In this document: one piece after another, positions 45,497 to 53,482 of the stretch
How the letters are laid out: each line of letters begins with the position of its first letter
Numbering within the stretch: the first letter of the stretch is position 1
Assembly: GCA_964578485.1 (NCBI GenBank)
Contig: CAZODA010000017.1
Span: 1-61,270 of the forward strand
Direction: 5' to 3'
Source: CAZODA01 sp964578485
GTDB taxonomy: Bacteria; Bacteroidota; Bacteroidia; Bacteroidales; Marinilabiliaceae
DNA: 61,270 nt
Translations under genes and position numbers: made by a program
The notes under the pieces: model-generated
The model's database searches: none
What the model saw: only the letters and a program-made list of their open reading frames with translations
Told to the model about the DNA's origin: nothing

Positions 45497-46903
45497 ATGA
45501 GAGTGTACAACATAAATGATTTTGGTGCTGAAGGAGATGGGAAATTTGATAATGCTCAGGTTATTCAAAAAATTATTGATAAATGTTCCGCAGAAGGAGG
45601 AGGAAAAGTTATTATTCCTGGTGGTGGTATATTTATTAGCGGACCATTTAATTTGAAATCCAATATTGAATTTCATGTTGAAGCAAATGCTGTTTTACGT
45701 GCTAATCCTGACGAATTGGTTTATACTCAAAGTGCTTTCAGGGAAAATTATGGTGAAGGAAGCATTTGGATAGGTGGGCAGGATGCTGAAAATATTATAA
45801 TAAGCGGGCAAGGTGTTATTGATGGTAATGGAGTGGCTTTTATGGGTCCTGAAGAAAAGGCTGCTTATGTTTTAAAAACATTTGATACTTTTGATCGTCG
45901 TCCTCATGTTTTCACGCCTATAAATTGTAAAAATCTTATAATTAAGGATGTTACATTTAAAGATTCTGCTTATTGGTGTATTCATTTAGTTGGATGTGAA
46001 GATATAGTTATACAAGGGATACGAATTTTTAATAATTTAAAAATCCGAAATTCTGATGGAATAGATATAGATCATTCACGCAATGTAAGAATCAGCGATT
46101 GTTATATTGAATCAGGTGATGATTGTATTAGTCCCAAAACACGTAGAGAATACGAGGAGTATGGACCAACAGCTAATGTTACAATTAGTAACTGTATTTT
46201 AAAATCTACTTCATGCTCTATAAAAATTGGAAGTGAAAACATGGACGCCGTCCGTGATGTTACTATATCAAACTGTATAATTTCTTCCAGCAATAGAGGC
46301 ATTGGAATTCAAAATCGTGATGAAGGAATTGTAGAAAATGTCATTTTCGAAAATATTATTATTCATGGTCGTTTATTTGATGATGTATGGTGGGGTAAGG
46401 CTGAGCCCATATATGTAACTGCCTTTAAGCGTCAATCATCAAATGCCCGTGATGCCAATTGGAGATTTGCAAAAGGCCAAATGGTTGGCAAAGTAGGTAA
46501 AATCCGTAATATCACTTTTAGCAATATTATTTCTCATAGTGAAAATGGAATTTATGTTGGTGGTGAAGAGGGAAAAGTTAATAACATAAGATTTAATAAT
46601 GTCAATGTCTATCTCTCCAAAACAACAGAGTATAAGGGTGGTCTCTATGATCTTCGCCCATCCGATACAATTGGCATATTAAAGGCAGATACAGCAGGAT
46701 TTTATCTAAATGAAGCGGCTAAAATTTCTTTGACCAACTGTTCGGTTGAATGGGGAACAAACCTTCCTAATTATTTTGGATCATCTATTTTTGCTTCCCA
46801 AATTAAAGGCTTAAAAATCACCAACTTTGATGGAGAAGCAGCTTTCCCAGATGAAAAAGATCCCATGAAAATTGAAAATTGTACAGATTTAATTATTAAC
46901 TAA
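45497..46903 (+). CDS. GH28-like beta-helix protein without signal peptide
   Basis: Right-handed parallel beta-helix related to polygalacturonases, 468 residues. The N-terminus MRVYNINDFGAEGDG starts directly at the mature fold and the frame has a stop just upstream (45479), so there is no export signal: the protein should be cytosolic. GH28 acid residues are present (Asp187 in NSDGIDID, Asp208-Asp209 in GDDC), but the family's conserved GHG histidine is replaced by Ser239-Cys240-Ser241. Family activities are exo- or endo-hydrolysis of uronate-containing glycans; loss of the His suggests a different substrate. The symporter gene follows 16 bp later, which pairs a cytosolic hydrolase with an importer. 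Confidence 0.75.
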   Translation: MRVYNINDFGAEGDGKFDNAQVIQKIIDKCSAEGGGKVIIPGGGIFISGPFNLKSNIEFHVEANAVLRANPDELVYTQSAFRENYGEGSIWIGGQDAENIIISGQGVIDGNGVAFMGPEEKAAYVLKTFDTFDRRPHVFTPINCKNLIIKDVTFKDSAYWCIHLVGCEDIVIQGIRIFNNLKIRNSDGIDIDHSRNVRISDCYIESGDDCISPKTRREYEEYGPTANVTISNCILKSTSCSIKIGSENMDAVRDVTISNCIISSSNRGIGIQNRDEGIVENVIFENIIIHGRLFDDVWWGKAEPIYVTAFKRQSSNARDANWRFAKGQMVGKVGKIRNITFSNIISHSENGIYVGGEEGKVNNIRFNNVNVYLSKTTEYKGGLYDLRPSDTIGILKADTAGFYLNEAAKISLTNCSVEWGTNLPNYFGSSIFASQIKGLKITNFDGEAAFPDEKDPMKIENCTDLIIN

Positions 46904-46919
46904 ATAAGAAACTTAGAAT

Positions 46920-49109
46920 ATGTACGGCTTAAGCATAATTGATTTAATAGTAATTGGTGTTTATGTTGTTGTAATAATTGGAATAGGCATCTGGGCCGGG
47001 AAACGGATAACAAATCAGGAAGATTATTTGTTAGGTGGCAGAAAGTTTGGCAAATTAGTTCAAACATTTGCCAGCTTTGGACAGGCAACATCAGCTGATG
47101 GCCCCGTTGGTGTGGCTACCACAACTTTTAGAAATGGTGCAGCCGGTATTTGGAGTTCACTTCTAATGGTGTTTTCAACACCTTTGTTTTGGATTACGGC
47201 ACCATGGCATAGAAGGATGAGAATACTTACCATGGGAGATTTTTATGAAGAGAGATATAACTCTAAACTGATGGGAGGAACTTATGCCATAGTTGCAACC
47301 GTTGGTATGATGGGACTTCTTTCTGTTGGCTACACCGCTATGAACAAAACAATAATGGCTATTACTCCAAAAGAGATTCATGATTTTACTCCTGTTGAAA
47401 AAGTTGAATATGAAAAATCTCTGGTTCTTCATTCACTCGAAGCAAGAGATTATGAAACCTTAAATTCAGATGAAAGGGAACAACTACGTGAGCTTCGCCA
47501 ATTAAATCCTCAATCTGTTTTTTCTTATATTAATGAGTCTCTTTTAGTTTGGATAGTATGTTTCGTAATTATTATTTATGCTGTAATGGGAGGCTTAGAG
47601 GCAGCCTTTTATACTGATATGCTGCAAGGATTCTTAATAATTGTCCTTTCCTTAATATTAATTCCATTTTCATGGTTTAAAATTAAGGCAGTTTATGGTT
47701 CAAATAGTGGTGAATCAGCCTTACAAATATTACATCAAAAACTTCCCGATTCTTTTTTTGATGTGTTTGGTTCTCCCACACTTATTGATTTTACCTGGTA
47801 CTTTATTATAACAGCATCATTAGTTGCAGGAATTACCGTTGTTACACAACCAAACCAATTAGTTACCAATGCCGCTGCTAAAGATGAATATTCTGCACGC
47901 TTTGGCTTCGTAACAGGTGGGTTTTTAAAACGCTTCTGTACTATATTGTGGGGAATGTTAGGCTTATCGGCAATATTGTTATACTCAGGAACTATCCAGA
48001 ATTCTGACTTAGTATGGGGACATGCAACCAGAGATCTTTTAGGCCCTTTAAATTTAGGACTCGTTGGATTAATGGTTGCTTCTATGATGGCAGCACTTAT
48101 GTCAACTGCAGATGCTTTAATGCTTACCGTATCAGGTTTGATAACTCATAATGTTTATCGTCATTTTGTTAAAAATGCTAGTGAAAAACATTATGTGTGG
48201 ATAGGACGCATAGCCGGTGGTTTGTTTTTAGTTGGAGGAGCTTTTATTGCTACCCAATTTGACAGCATACTTGAAATATTGAAATTTGTATGGGAGTTTT
48301 TTGTCATCTTTGCTGCCGCCTTTTGGCTTGGACTCAAATGGAGACGTGCCAACAGACAAGGTGCATGGGTTTCAATTATTCTAACTTTATTGGTGTTTTA
48401 TCTCATTCCTATTATTATATCAACGGCATTTCCTTCAGTTAAAAAAAGCGAATTCTTACTAATTCAAACACAACCACAACCGATAGAGCAGTCCTATGTT
48501 GCTCGTGAATATGATGTTGTTGAAAGGTTAGCAGAAATTGAACTGTGGAATGATAACTATAATAATGGAATAGTGCAGGGTGAAGCACCAAAACCATTAG
48601 TTGTAGGTGAGAAGTTTTCAAAAAAATATGAGCATCCCTCAAAAGCCATTTTCTGGTCAAAACAACCTTCAATTGATGAAAATGGCCAACTACAGGCAAG
48701 AGGATATTTTTATCCCGAGTTAGTTGTTATAAGTGCTTTAGGTGTTGACTTGCAAAAACTGCCCTTCGCAATGAATGAAAGTATTCGTATGCTCATAAGG
48801 TTAGTATTCCCTTTTATTATACTAATTATTATTTCTTTGCTTACAGTACCACAAAGTGATGAGCGGTCATTTAAGTTTTTCCTAAAAATGAGAACTAGGG
48901 TTAGAGGACTTGGAAAAGAAGTTGATGATTTAGATTTGGAAAAAACATTTTCGAATCCTGAAGAATCAAATAAAATTTTATTGTTTCCTAATTCAAATCT
49001 TGAAGTTTATCGATGGAACAAACAAGATTTTGTAGGCTTTTTTATCTCTTTAGTAGTTGTTTTTGTTGTTATTGGAACCTTAGTTTTATTTGTTAGTCTG
49101 GGAAGTTGA
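46920..49109 (+). CDS. Sodium:solute symporter (SSS/SGLT family)
   Basis: Inner-membrane sodium-coupled importer of 729 residues with at least 14 hydrophobic segments. The N-terminus has the SSS pattern IDLIVIGVYVVVIIGIGIWAG followed by EDYLLGGRKFG (34-44), and the core contains AFYTDMLQGFLIIV and MAALMSTADALMLTVSGL. A charged cytosolic insert (about 155-200) and a long loop near 520-610 are common in Bacteroidota members. The SSS family carries sugars, myo-inositol, sialic acid and others; sequence alone does not decide. It is cotranscribed with the GH28-like gene and is the only inner-membrane importer in the locus, so inositol or a small inositol glycoside is a fair guess. Confidence 0.88.
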   Translation: MYGLSIIDLIVIGVYVVVIIGIGIWAGKRITNQEDYLLGGRKFGKLVQTFASFGQATSADGPVGVATTTFRNGAAGIWSSLLMVFSTPLFWITAPWHRRMRILTMGDFYEERYNSKLMGGTYAIVATVGMMGLLSVGYTAMNKTIMAITPKEIHDFTPVEKVEYEKSLVLHSLEARDYETLNSDEREQLRELRQLNPQSVFSYINESLLVWIVCFVIIIYAVMGGLEAAFYTDMLQGFLIIVLSLILIPFSWFKIKAVYGSNSGESALQILHQKLPDSFFDVFGSPTLIDFTWYFIITASLVAGITVVTQPNQLVTNAAAKDEYSARFGFVTGGFLKRFCTILWGMLGLSAILLYSGTIQNSDLVWGHATRDLLGPLNLGLVGLMVASMMAALMSTADALMLTVSGLITHNVYRHFVKNASEKHYVWIGRIAGGLFLVGGAFIATQFDSILEILKFVWEFFVIFAAAFWLGLKWRRANRQGAWVSIILTLLVFYLIPIIISTAFPSVKKSEFLLIQTQPQPIEQSYVAREYDVVERLAEIELWNDNYNNGIVQGEAPKPLVVGEKFSKKYEHPSKAIFWSKQPSIDENGQLQARGYFYPELVVISALGVDLQKLPFAMNESIRMLIRLVFPFIILIIISLLTVPQSDERSFKFFLKMRTRVRGLGKEVDDLDLEKTFSNPEESNKILLFPNSNLEVYRWNKQDFVGFFISLVVVFVVIGTLVLFVSLGS

Positions 49110-49249
49110 ATTTTGTATGATGACATAGGACGAGATGTATGTTTTCTAAAATTGTCGCATGTATGGTTGATAATTTTAACTTATGTATAAGTTGGCTTAA
49201 TCATTTTATTTATCCTTTTAAAATTTATATCTTTCCGGCCTGTCGTTTG

Positions 49250-49307
49250 TTATAGTCCAAAAAAATCAAGGAATATGTTTTCATAATTGATTTTTTTTGG
49301 ACTATAA
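49250..49307. terminator. Large near-perfect inverted repeat, likely terminator
   Basis: TTATAGTCC-A7-TCA (49250-49268) pairs with TGA-T8-GGACTATAA (49288-49307) around a 19-base loop; the only defect is one extra T. It lies between the symporter stop (49109) and the next ATG (49346), so it can end the long operon. It could also be a small palindromic insertion element. The next gene has an AAGAGG ribosome-binding site 5 bases before its ATG. Confidence 0.6.
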
Positions 49308-49345
49308 TAATAATCAACAAAATGTAATTTTTACTAAGAGGCAAT

Positions 49346-51016
49346 ATGGTTGAAAAAGATATCAAAATTAAATGTTTGAATAACAATAAGCTTATTAAAG
49401 TTCCTAAGGGTACTGCACTTTTGGAGGTGGCCGACAAATTGAATATAAAACTTGCCAACCCAATATTGGGTGCTATGGTTAACAATCGTCTGAGGGAGGC
49501 AGATTATGAGTTTTTCCAGCCTAAGACTGTACGTTTTATTGATGTTACACATGTTGACGGTATGCGCATGTATGTAAGCAGCCTTTCTTTTGTACTTTAT
49601 GCAGCAGTAGAGGAGTTATTTCCGGGCGCCCGTTTACGCATTGAGCATTCTGTTAGTAAAGGGGTTTATTGTGAGCTTGATAACCTTGGCTGTGATTTAA
49701 GTGTTCAGATGGTTATTGATATTGCAGAAAAAATGCGTGAGCTTATCGATCGTGACCTTCCTTTTATACGCCATAATGAGGAAAGTGATGAGGTAATTAA
49801 ACTTTTTGAAAGCAAGGGACTTACTGGTAAATCAGATTTAATTCGCCATAGGGGGGAATATTATACCACTTATCATCAGATGGAGGAATATGTTAATATT
49901 TTTTATGGCTGTCTTGTTCCTTCCACCGGATATTTGAAAGTTTTTGATTTAAATAAATATTACAACGGTATGTTGTTACGTGTTCCTAAATCTCAACAGC
50001 CCGAAGAATTGGAAGAGCTTGTTATACAAAATAAGCTTTTTGATATTTTTAGTGAGTTTAGCCAGTGGATACGAATACTTAGTTTAACAAATATTAGTGA
50101 TTTAAATGCTGCTGTAAATAATGGTATAGCTGAAACTATTATTAAGGTAACTGAGGCTTTGCATGAGAAAAAAATCTCTCAAATTGCAGATAGAATTGCC
50201 CAACAAAAAAACAAGTTAAAAATAGTACTTATCAGTGGACCTTCTTCAAGTGGAAAAACTACTTTTGGTAAACGTCTTACCATTCAATTGCTTGTTTCGG
50301 GCATACGGCCTTTGAATTTAAGTCTTGATAATTATTTTGTTGATCGTGAACAAACACCAAGGGACGAAAAGGGCGAATATGATTATGAAGCTTTGGAAGC
50401 ACTTGATCTTGACTTGTTTAATGAGCAATTACTTGCCTTACTTTCAGGCGAAGAAGTTGAAATTCCAAAATTTTCATTTGAAAATGGTAAACGTTTTTAT
50501 GATGGTGAAAAAATGAAAATGAGTGAAGGAAATATTCTCATAATAGAGGGTATTCATGCTTTAAATCCAAAGCTTACTCTTTCAGTTAAAAATGAAGCTA
50601 AATATAAAATATACGTTTCTGCTTTAACCAGCCTTAATATTGATAATCATACGCGTATTGCAACAACGGATAATAGATTGATCAGAAGGATAGTAAGAGA
50701 TTACAGATACAGAAATTATTCTGCTCAGGAAACTATATCGCGCTGGTCGAGTGTTAGAAGAGGCGAAGAGAAACATATTTTTCCATACCAAGAAGAAGCT
50801 GATATAATGTTTAATACCGCTCTTTTGTATGAGTTTGGAGTGCTTAAGCCATTTGCAGAACCCATTCTTTTGCAAGTACATCCCAATCAGCCTGAATATT
50901 CTGAAGCTCAAAGATTATTGCACTTTTTTGGTTATTTTAATCCTGTAAAACCTCGTGAAATACCACCTACATCTATATTAAGGGAATTCCTTGGTGGAAG
51001 CAGCTTCAATTATTGA
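49346..51016 (+). CDS. Nucleoside (uridine-type) kinase with threonyl-tRNA-synthetase-like N-terminus
   Basis: Fusion protein of 556 residues known from many Bacteroidota and Firmicutes. The N-terminal about 60 residues are a TGS-like domain (LINKV-type segment KLIKVPKGTALLEVADKLN). Residues about 60-230 resemble the second additional (editing-like) domain of threonyl-tRNA synthetase, and about 285-490 form a uridine-kinase/phosphoribulokinase P-loop domain with ISGPSSSGKTTFGKRL and a DNYFVDREQTPRDE substrate loop. The substrate is probably a nucleoside, but family members are little characterised. It has its own AAGAGG site and is separated from the symporter operon by a large inverted repeat, so it is likely housekeeping. 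Confidence 0.85.
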   Translation: MVEKDIKIKCLNNNKLIKVPKGTALLEVADKLNIKLANPILGAMVNNRLREADYEFFQPKTVRFIDVTHVDGMRMYVSSLSFVLYAAVEELFPGARLRIEHSVSKGVYCELDNLGCDLSVQMVIDIAEKMRELIDRDLPFIRHNEESDEVIKLFESKGLTGKSDLIRHRGEYYTTYHQMEEYVNIFYGCLVPSTGYLKVFDLNKYYNGMLLRVPKSQQPEELEELVIQNKLFDIFSEFSQWIRILSLTNISDLNAAVNNGIAETIIKVTEALHEKKISQIADRIAQQKNKLKIVLISGPSSSGKTTFGKRLTIQLLVSGIRPLNLSLDNYFVDREQTPRDEKGEYDYEALEALDLDLFNEQLLALLSGEEVEIPKFSFENGKRFYDGEKMKMSEGNILIIEGIHALNPKLTLSVKNEAKYKIYVSALTSLNIDNHTRIATTDNRLIRRIVRDYRYRNYSAQETISRWSSVRRGEEKHIFPYQEEADIMFNTALLYEFGVLKPFAEPILLQVHPNQPEYSEAQRLLHFFGYFNPVKPREIPPTSILREFLGGSSFNY

Positions 51017-51064
51017 TGAAATTGATCTTGTATTTAAAGTTGTAATTTTATTTAAAGCACTATA

Positions 51065-51108
51065 ATCTTTTGTAATGCACAGCCTTTTTGCTGTGCATTA
51101 CAAAAGAT
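51065..51108. terminator. Perfect 19-bp hairpin downstream of the first Ig-like paralog
   Basis: ATCTTTTGTAATGCACAGC (51065-51083) pairs fully with 51090-51108 around CTTTTT. It lies 10 bases after the stop of the minus-strand gene at 51118, and about 50 bases after the plus-strand kinase stop, so it can serve both converging genes. A sister hairpin with a compensated base pair follows the paralog at 53427-53464. Confidence 0.75.
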
Positions 51109-51117
51109 TTTCGCTTC

Positions 51118-53283
51118 TTACATTAATATCAATTCCCAATTTTTATTGGCAAGTGTAGTTATTTCTTCTTCCGAAATTTCTGTGCCATTTTTAAGGTACA
51201 ATGAACCTTCATTTTCCCTGCTACGGTTGGGCAAATCGTTTATCACCTTGTTTACAGCATCCGGAGCATAACTAGCAATACCTCTAATATCCCAACGCAA
51301 GTAATAAAGTTCGCTGTTATTTGAAACATCCAATTGTGATACTATGGTGTATGCCAAATCGAGGGATCTTAATTTTGTGTTATTTGTTATGTCTATATTA
51401 TTTATCTCGTAACAACTATATAAAGTCAGCCCTAATAAATTAATATTTTTTGTTACATCTATGGAGTTTAAGCCACAGAGATCAAATCTAACACTTGTCA
51501 ATGCAAGATTTTTAGAAAAATCTACATTAGTAAGCTCCCCACAGTAGTTTATAGTAACCACAGTCAAACCCTTGTTGTTTGAGAAATCGATAGATGTAAT
51601 TCCGGCACCTACACCCCTGCCACCAACGAGGTTGTAGCCTCCAACAAAGGCTGTAATTTCTCCATATACTGTAACGATTGGAGCGTCCACTTCATAGTGT
51701 CCAAGACTGGTGTTGGAAGATGAGGTAAAGGATTTTATATCTTCCCCTTCATCACGTATCCCGTTGTTGTTGAGGTCTATCCAGCAGTCAGCTTTATCAG
51801 CTTCTTTGGCAACGGCGAAGTCAAGTATCATTATTTCACCTTGGGGTCTATTGGTAGTAAACCTAACATATGACAATTTTTTTACTATGATGTTTACTGT
51901 TTTCTCCCATTCCGAGTAATTATCTTTAACAGTAAGCGTTGCACTGCCTTTTGTGAGCCCTACAATAGTAATCTCTGAGTCAGTGAGTGAAACAGATGCA
52001 ACAGATGGATTGTCGATACTAATAGTATAGTCTCCACTACCGGCTGTAATTTCAATTGTGCTGCTTTCGTTCTCTTTTATCGACAATTCATATTTACTTA
52101 GTTCTAGTTCAGGAATTTCATCTTTTCTAACAAGTACTCTACAAGATGAACTTTGATCGCTGCCTTCAATTGTTACAGTAATCACAGCCTCACCGATGGC
52201 ATGGCCTGTTACCACCCCATTGTTGTCAACAGTGGCAATAGCGGTGTTGCTTGATTCCCAAATAAGATTTTTGTCGCCCGCATCTTTCGGATAGATAAAA
52301 TGATTGATTTGAACACTTGTATTTTCAAACAATATTATATTATTATCAGATATATATATTCCCGTTTTACCATTCTGCCAGCGAATGGCATTAGCCCCTG
52401 TATCTTGTAGTAAGTCGGCTAAATCGCCTGCTTGATAATAGTTCCAACTATTGCCTATTACAAGCGGTGGCTCTTCCTTAAAATAACTTCTGGCACTTAC
52501 TTGCGATATATTCATATAACTGCTTACTATCTTTGCTTGGGCAATAATATCCTTTCCATTTTTTAGTGTAATAACTGAAAAAATTTCGGTTGCTAAGCCA
52601 TTTCCCCAATAAGCTGTTGCCCCTGCATTATTGAGAGCATCGCTTAATTCTTTAGCTTTTTCGTATGTGAAATCGGATACAAGTTTCACAGGTACCGAAT
52701 TTGTTAAGTTGTTGGCATCTCCTATTCCAAGCTCAAGATGTTCCCTAATGATTTTGTTAATCTCACTTTTATTAGAGCCATAATCAAGCATGACTACATC
52801 AAAGTTTTGACTTTCATCATAAACCCCCACAAAGCAGCCGGCTAATTTTTTCCCCTCTACCGTTGTGACTGTAATATAAGCTCTTCCTTCTTTTAATGCT
52901 TCAATCTTTCCATCTTCGTCAACAGTTACAGTTTCATTATCAGATGACTGCCAGCTTACACTTTTATTAGTTGCCTCAGCAGGTAGTACTGTGGCTGTGA
53001 GTGTCTCTGTTTCGCCAACGAGCATGGGCAGGTTGTTGGTATTAAGTTTTACTCCTGTAACCGGATTGTATTCAGGAACATTAATTTCTACAGGAAGAGT
53101 AAAGCTTTTAAGCAAGATTTTCCCTTCATATAAGTTGATATTTTGAACACCCGAGGGTTCAAAAAAATATTCAATATCTTCTTCAATAATTATTGATTCA
53201 CCCTCTATTTCTATGTAACGGTTTTGAGCTCCAAGTGAAATGAAAATTAGGAGAGCTATAAAAGAAAAATATAATCGTCTCAT
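51118..53283 (-). CDS. Secreted Ig-like/LRR protein with L7/L12-like domains, paralog 1
   Basis: Exported protein of 721 residues with a Sec signal ending at residue 19 (SLGA|Q); no lipobox and no clear T9SS tail. Domain order: short beta region; group 2 bacterial Ig-like domain (75-155, VKLNTNNLPMLVGETETLTATV); two tandem segments resembling the ribosomal L7/L12 C-terminal domain (about 160-226 and a weaker one at 234-302); second Ig-like domain (312-386); a third sandwich (395-468); an LNNNGIRDEGED segment; and LRR-like repeats of about 21 residues (570-690). No catalytic motif seen. It may be an adhesin or surface sensor. It is a tandem duplicate of the gene at 53483. Confidence 0.7.
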   Translation of the reverse strand: MRRLYFSFIALLIFISLGAQNRYIEIEGESIIIEEDIEYFFEPSGVQNINLYEGKILLKSFTLPVEINVPEYNPVTGVKLNTNNLPMLVGETETLTATVLPAEATNKSVSWQSSDNETVTVDEDGKIEALKEGRAYITVTTVEGKKLAGCFVGVYDESQNFDVVMLDYGSNKSEINKIIREHLELGIGDANNLTNSVPVKLVSDFTYEKAKELSDALNNAGATAYWGNGLATEIFSVITLKNGKDIIAQAKIVSSYMNISQVSARSYFKEEPPLVIGNSWNYYQAGDLADLLQDTGANAIRWQNGKTGIYISDNNIILFENTSVQINHFIYPKDAGDKNLIWESSNTAIATVDNNGVVTGHAIGEAVITVTIEGSDQSSSCRVLVRKDEIPELELSKYELSIKENESSTIEITAGSGDYTISIDNPSVASVSLTDSEITIVGLTKGSATLTVKDNYSEWEKTVNIIVKKLSYVRFTTNRPQGEIMILDFAVAKEADKADCWIDLNNNGIRDEGEDIKSFTSSSNTSLGHYEVDAPIVTVYGEITAFVGGYNLVGGRGVGAGITSIDFSNNKGLTVVTINYCGELTNVDFSKNLALTSVRFDLCGLNSIDVTKNINLLGLTLYSCYEINNIDITNNTKLRSLDLAYTIVSQLDVSNNSELYYLRWDIRGIASYAPDAVNKVINDLPNRSRENEGSLYLKNGTEISEEEITTLANKNWELILM

Positions 53284-53426
53284 AATGGTTCTTTCTTAGT
53301 GTACAAATGAATATTGATAAAAATGGTTTTATTGTTTTGTCAATTTGTTGATTTGATTTGATTTGCTACATGAACAATGTTAACTCTCCGTCCTGTTTTG
53401 GGTAATAGTTATTTAACAACAATTAA

Positions 53427-53464
53427 TTTTGTAAGGCACAGCTTTTTTGCTGTGCCTTACAAAA
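53427..53464. terminator. Perfect 16-bp hairpin downstream of the second Ig-like paralog
   Basis: TTTTGTAAGGCACAGC (53427-53442) pairs with 53449-53464 around a T6 loop. Relative to the sister hairpin at 51065 one T-A pair is a G-C pair, changed on both arms. It begins 18 bases past the minus-strand stop at 53483 and was duplicated together with the gene. It is likely a terminator or 3' stabiliser. Confidence 0.75.
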
Positions 53465-53482
53465 GGTTTTCGCTTTTTCTTT

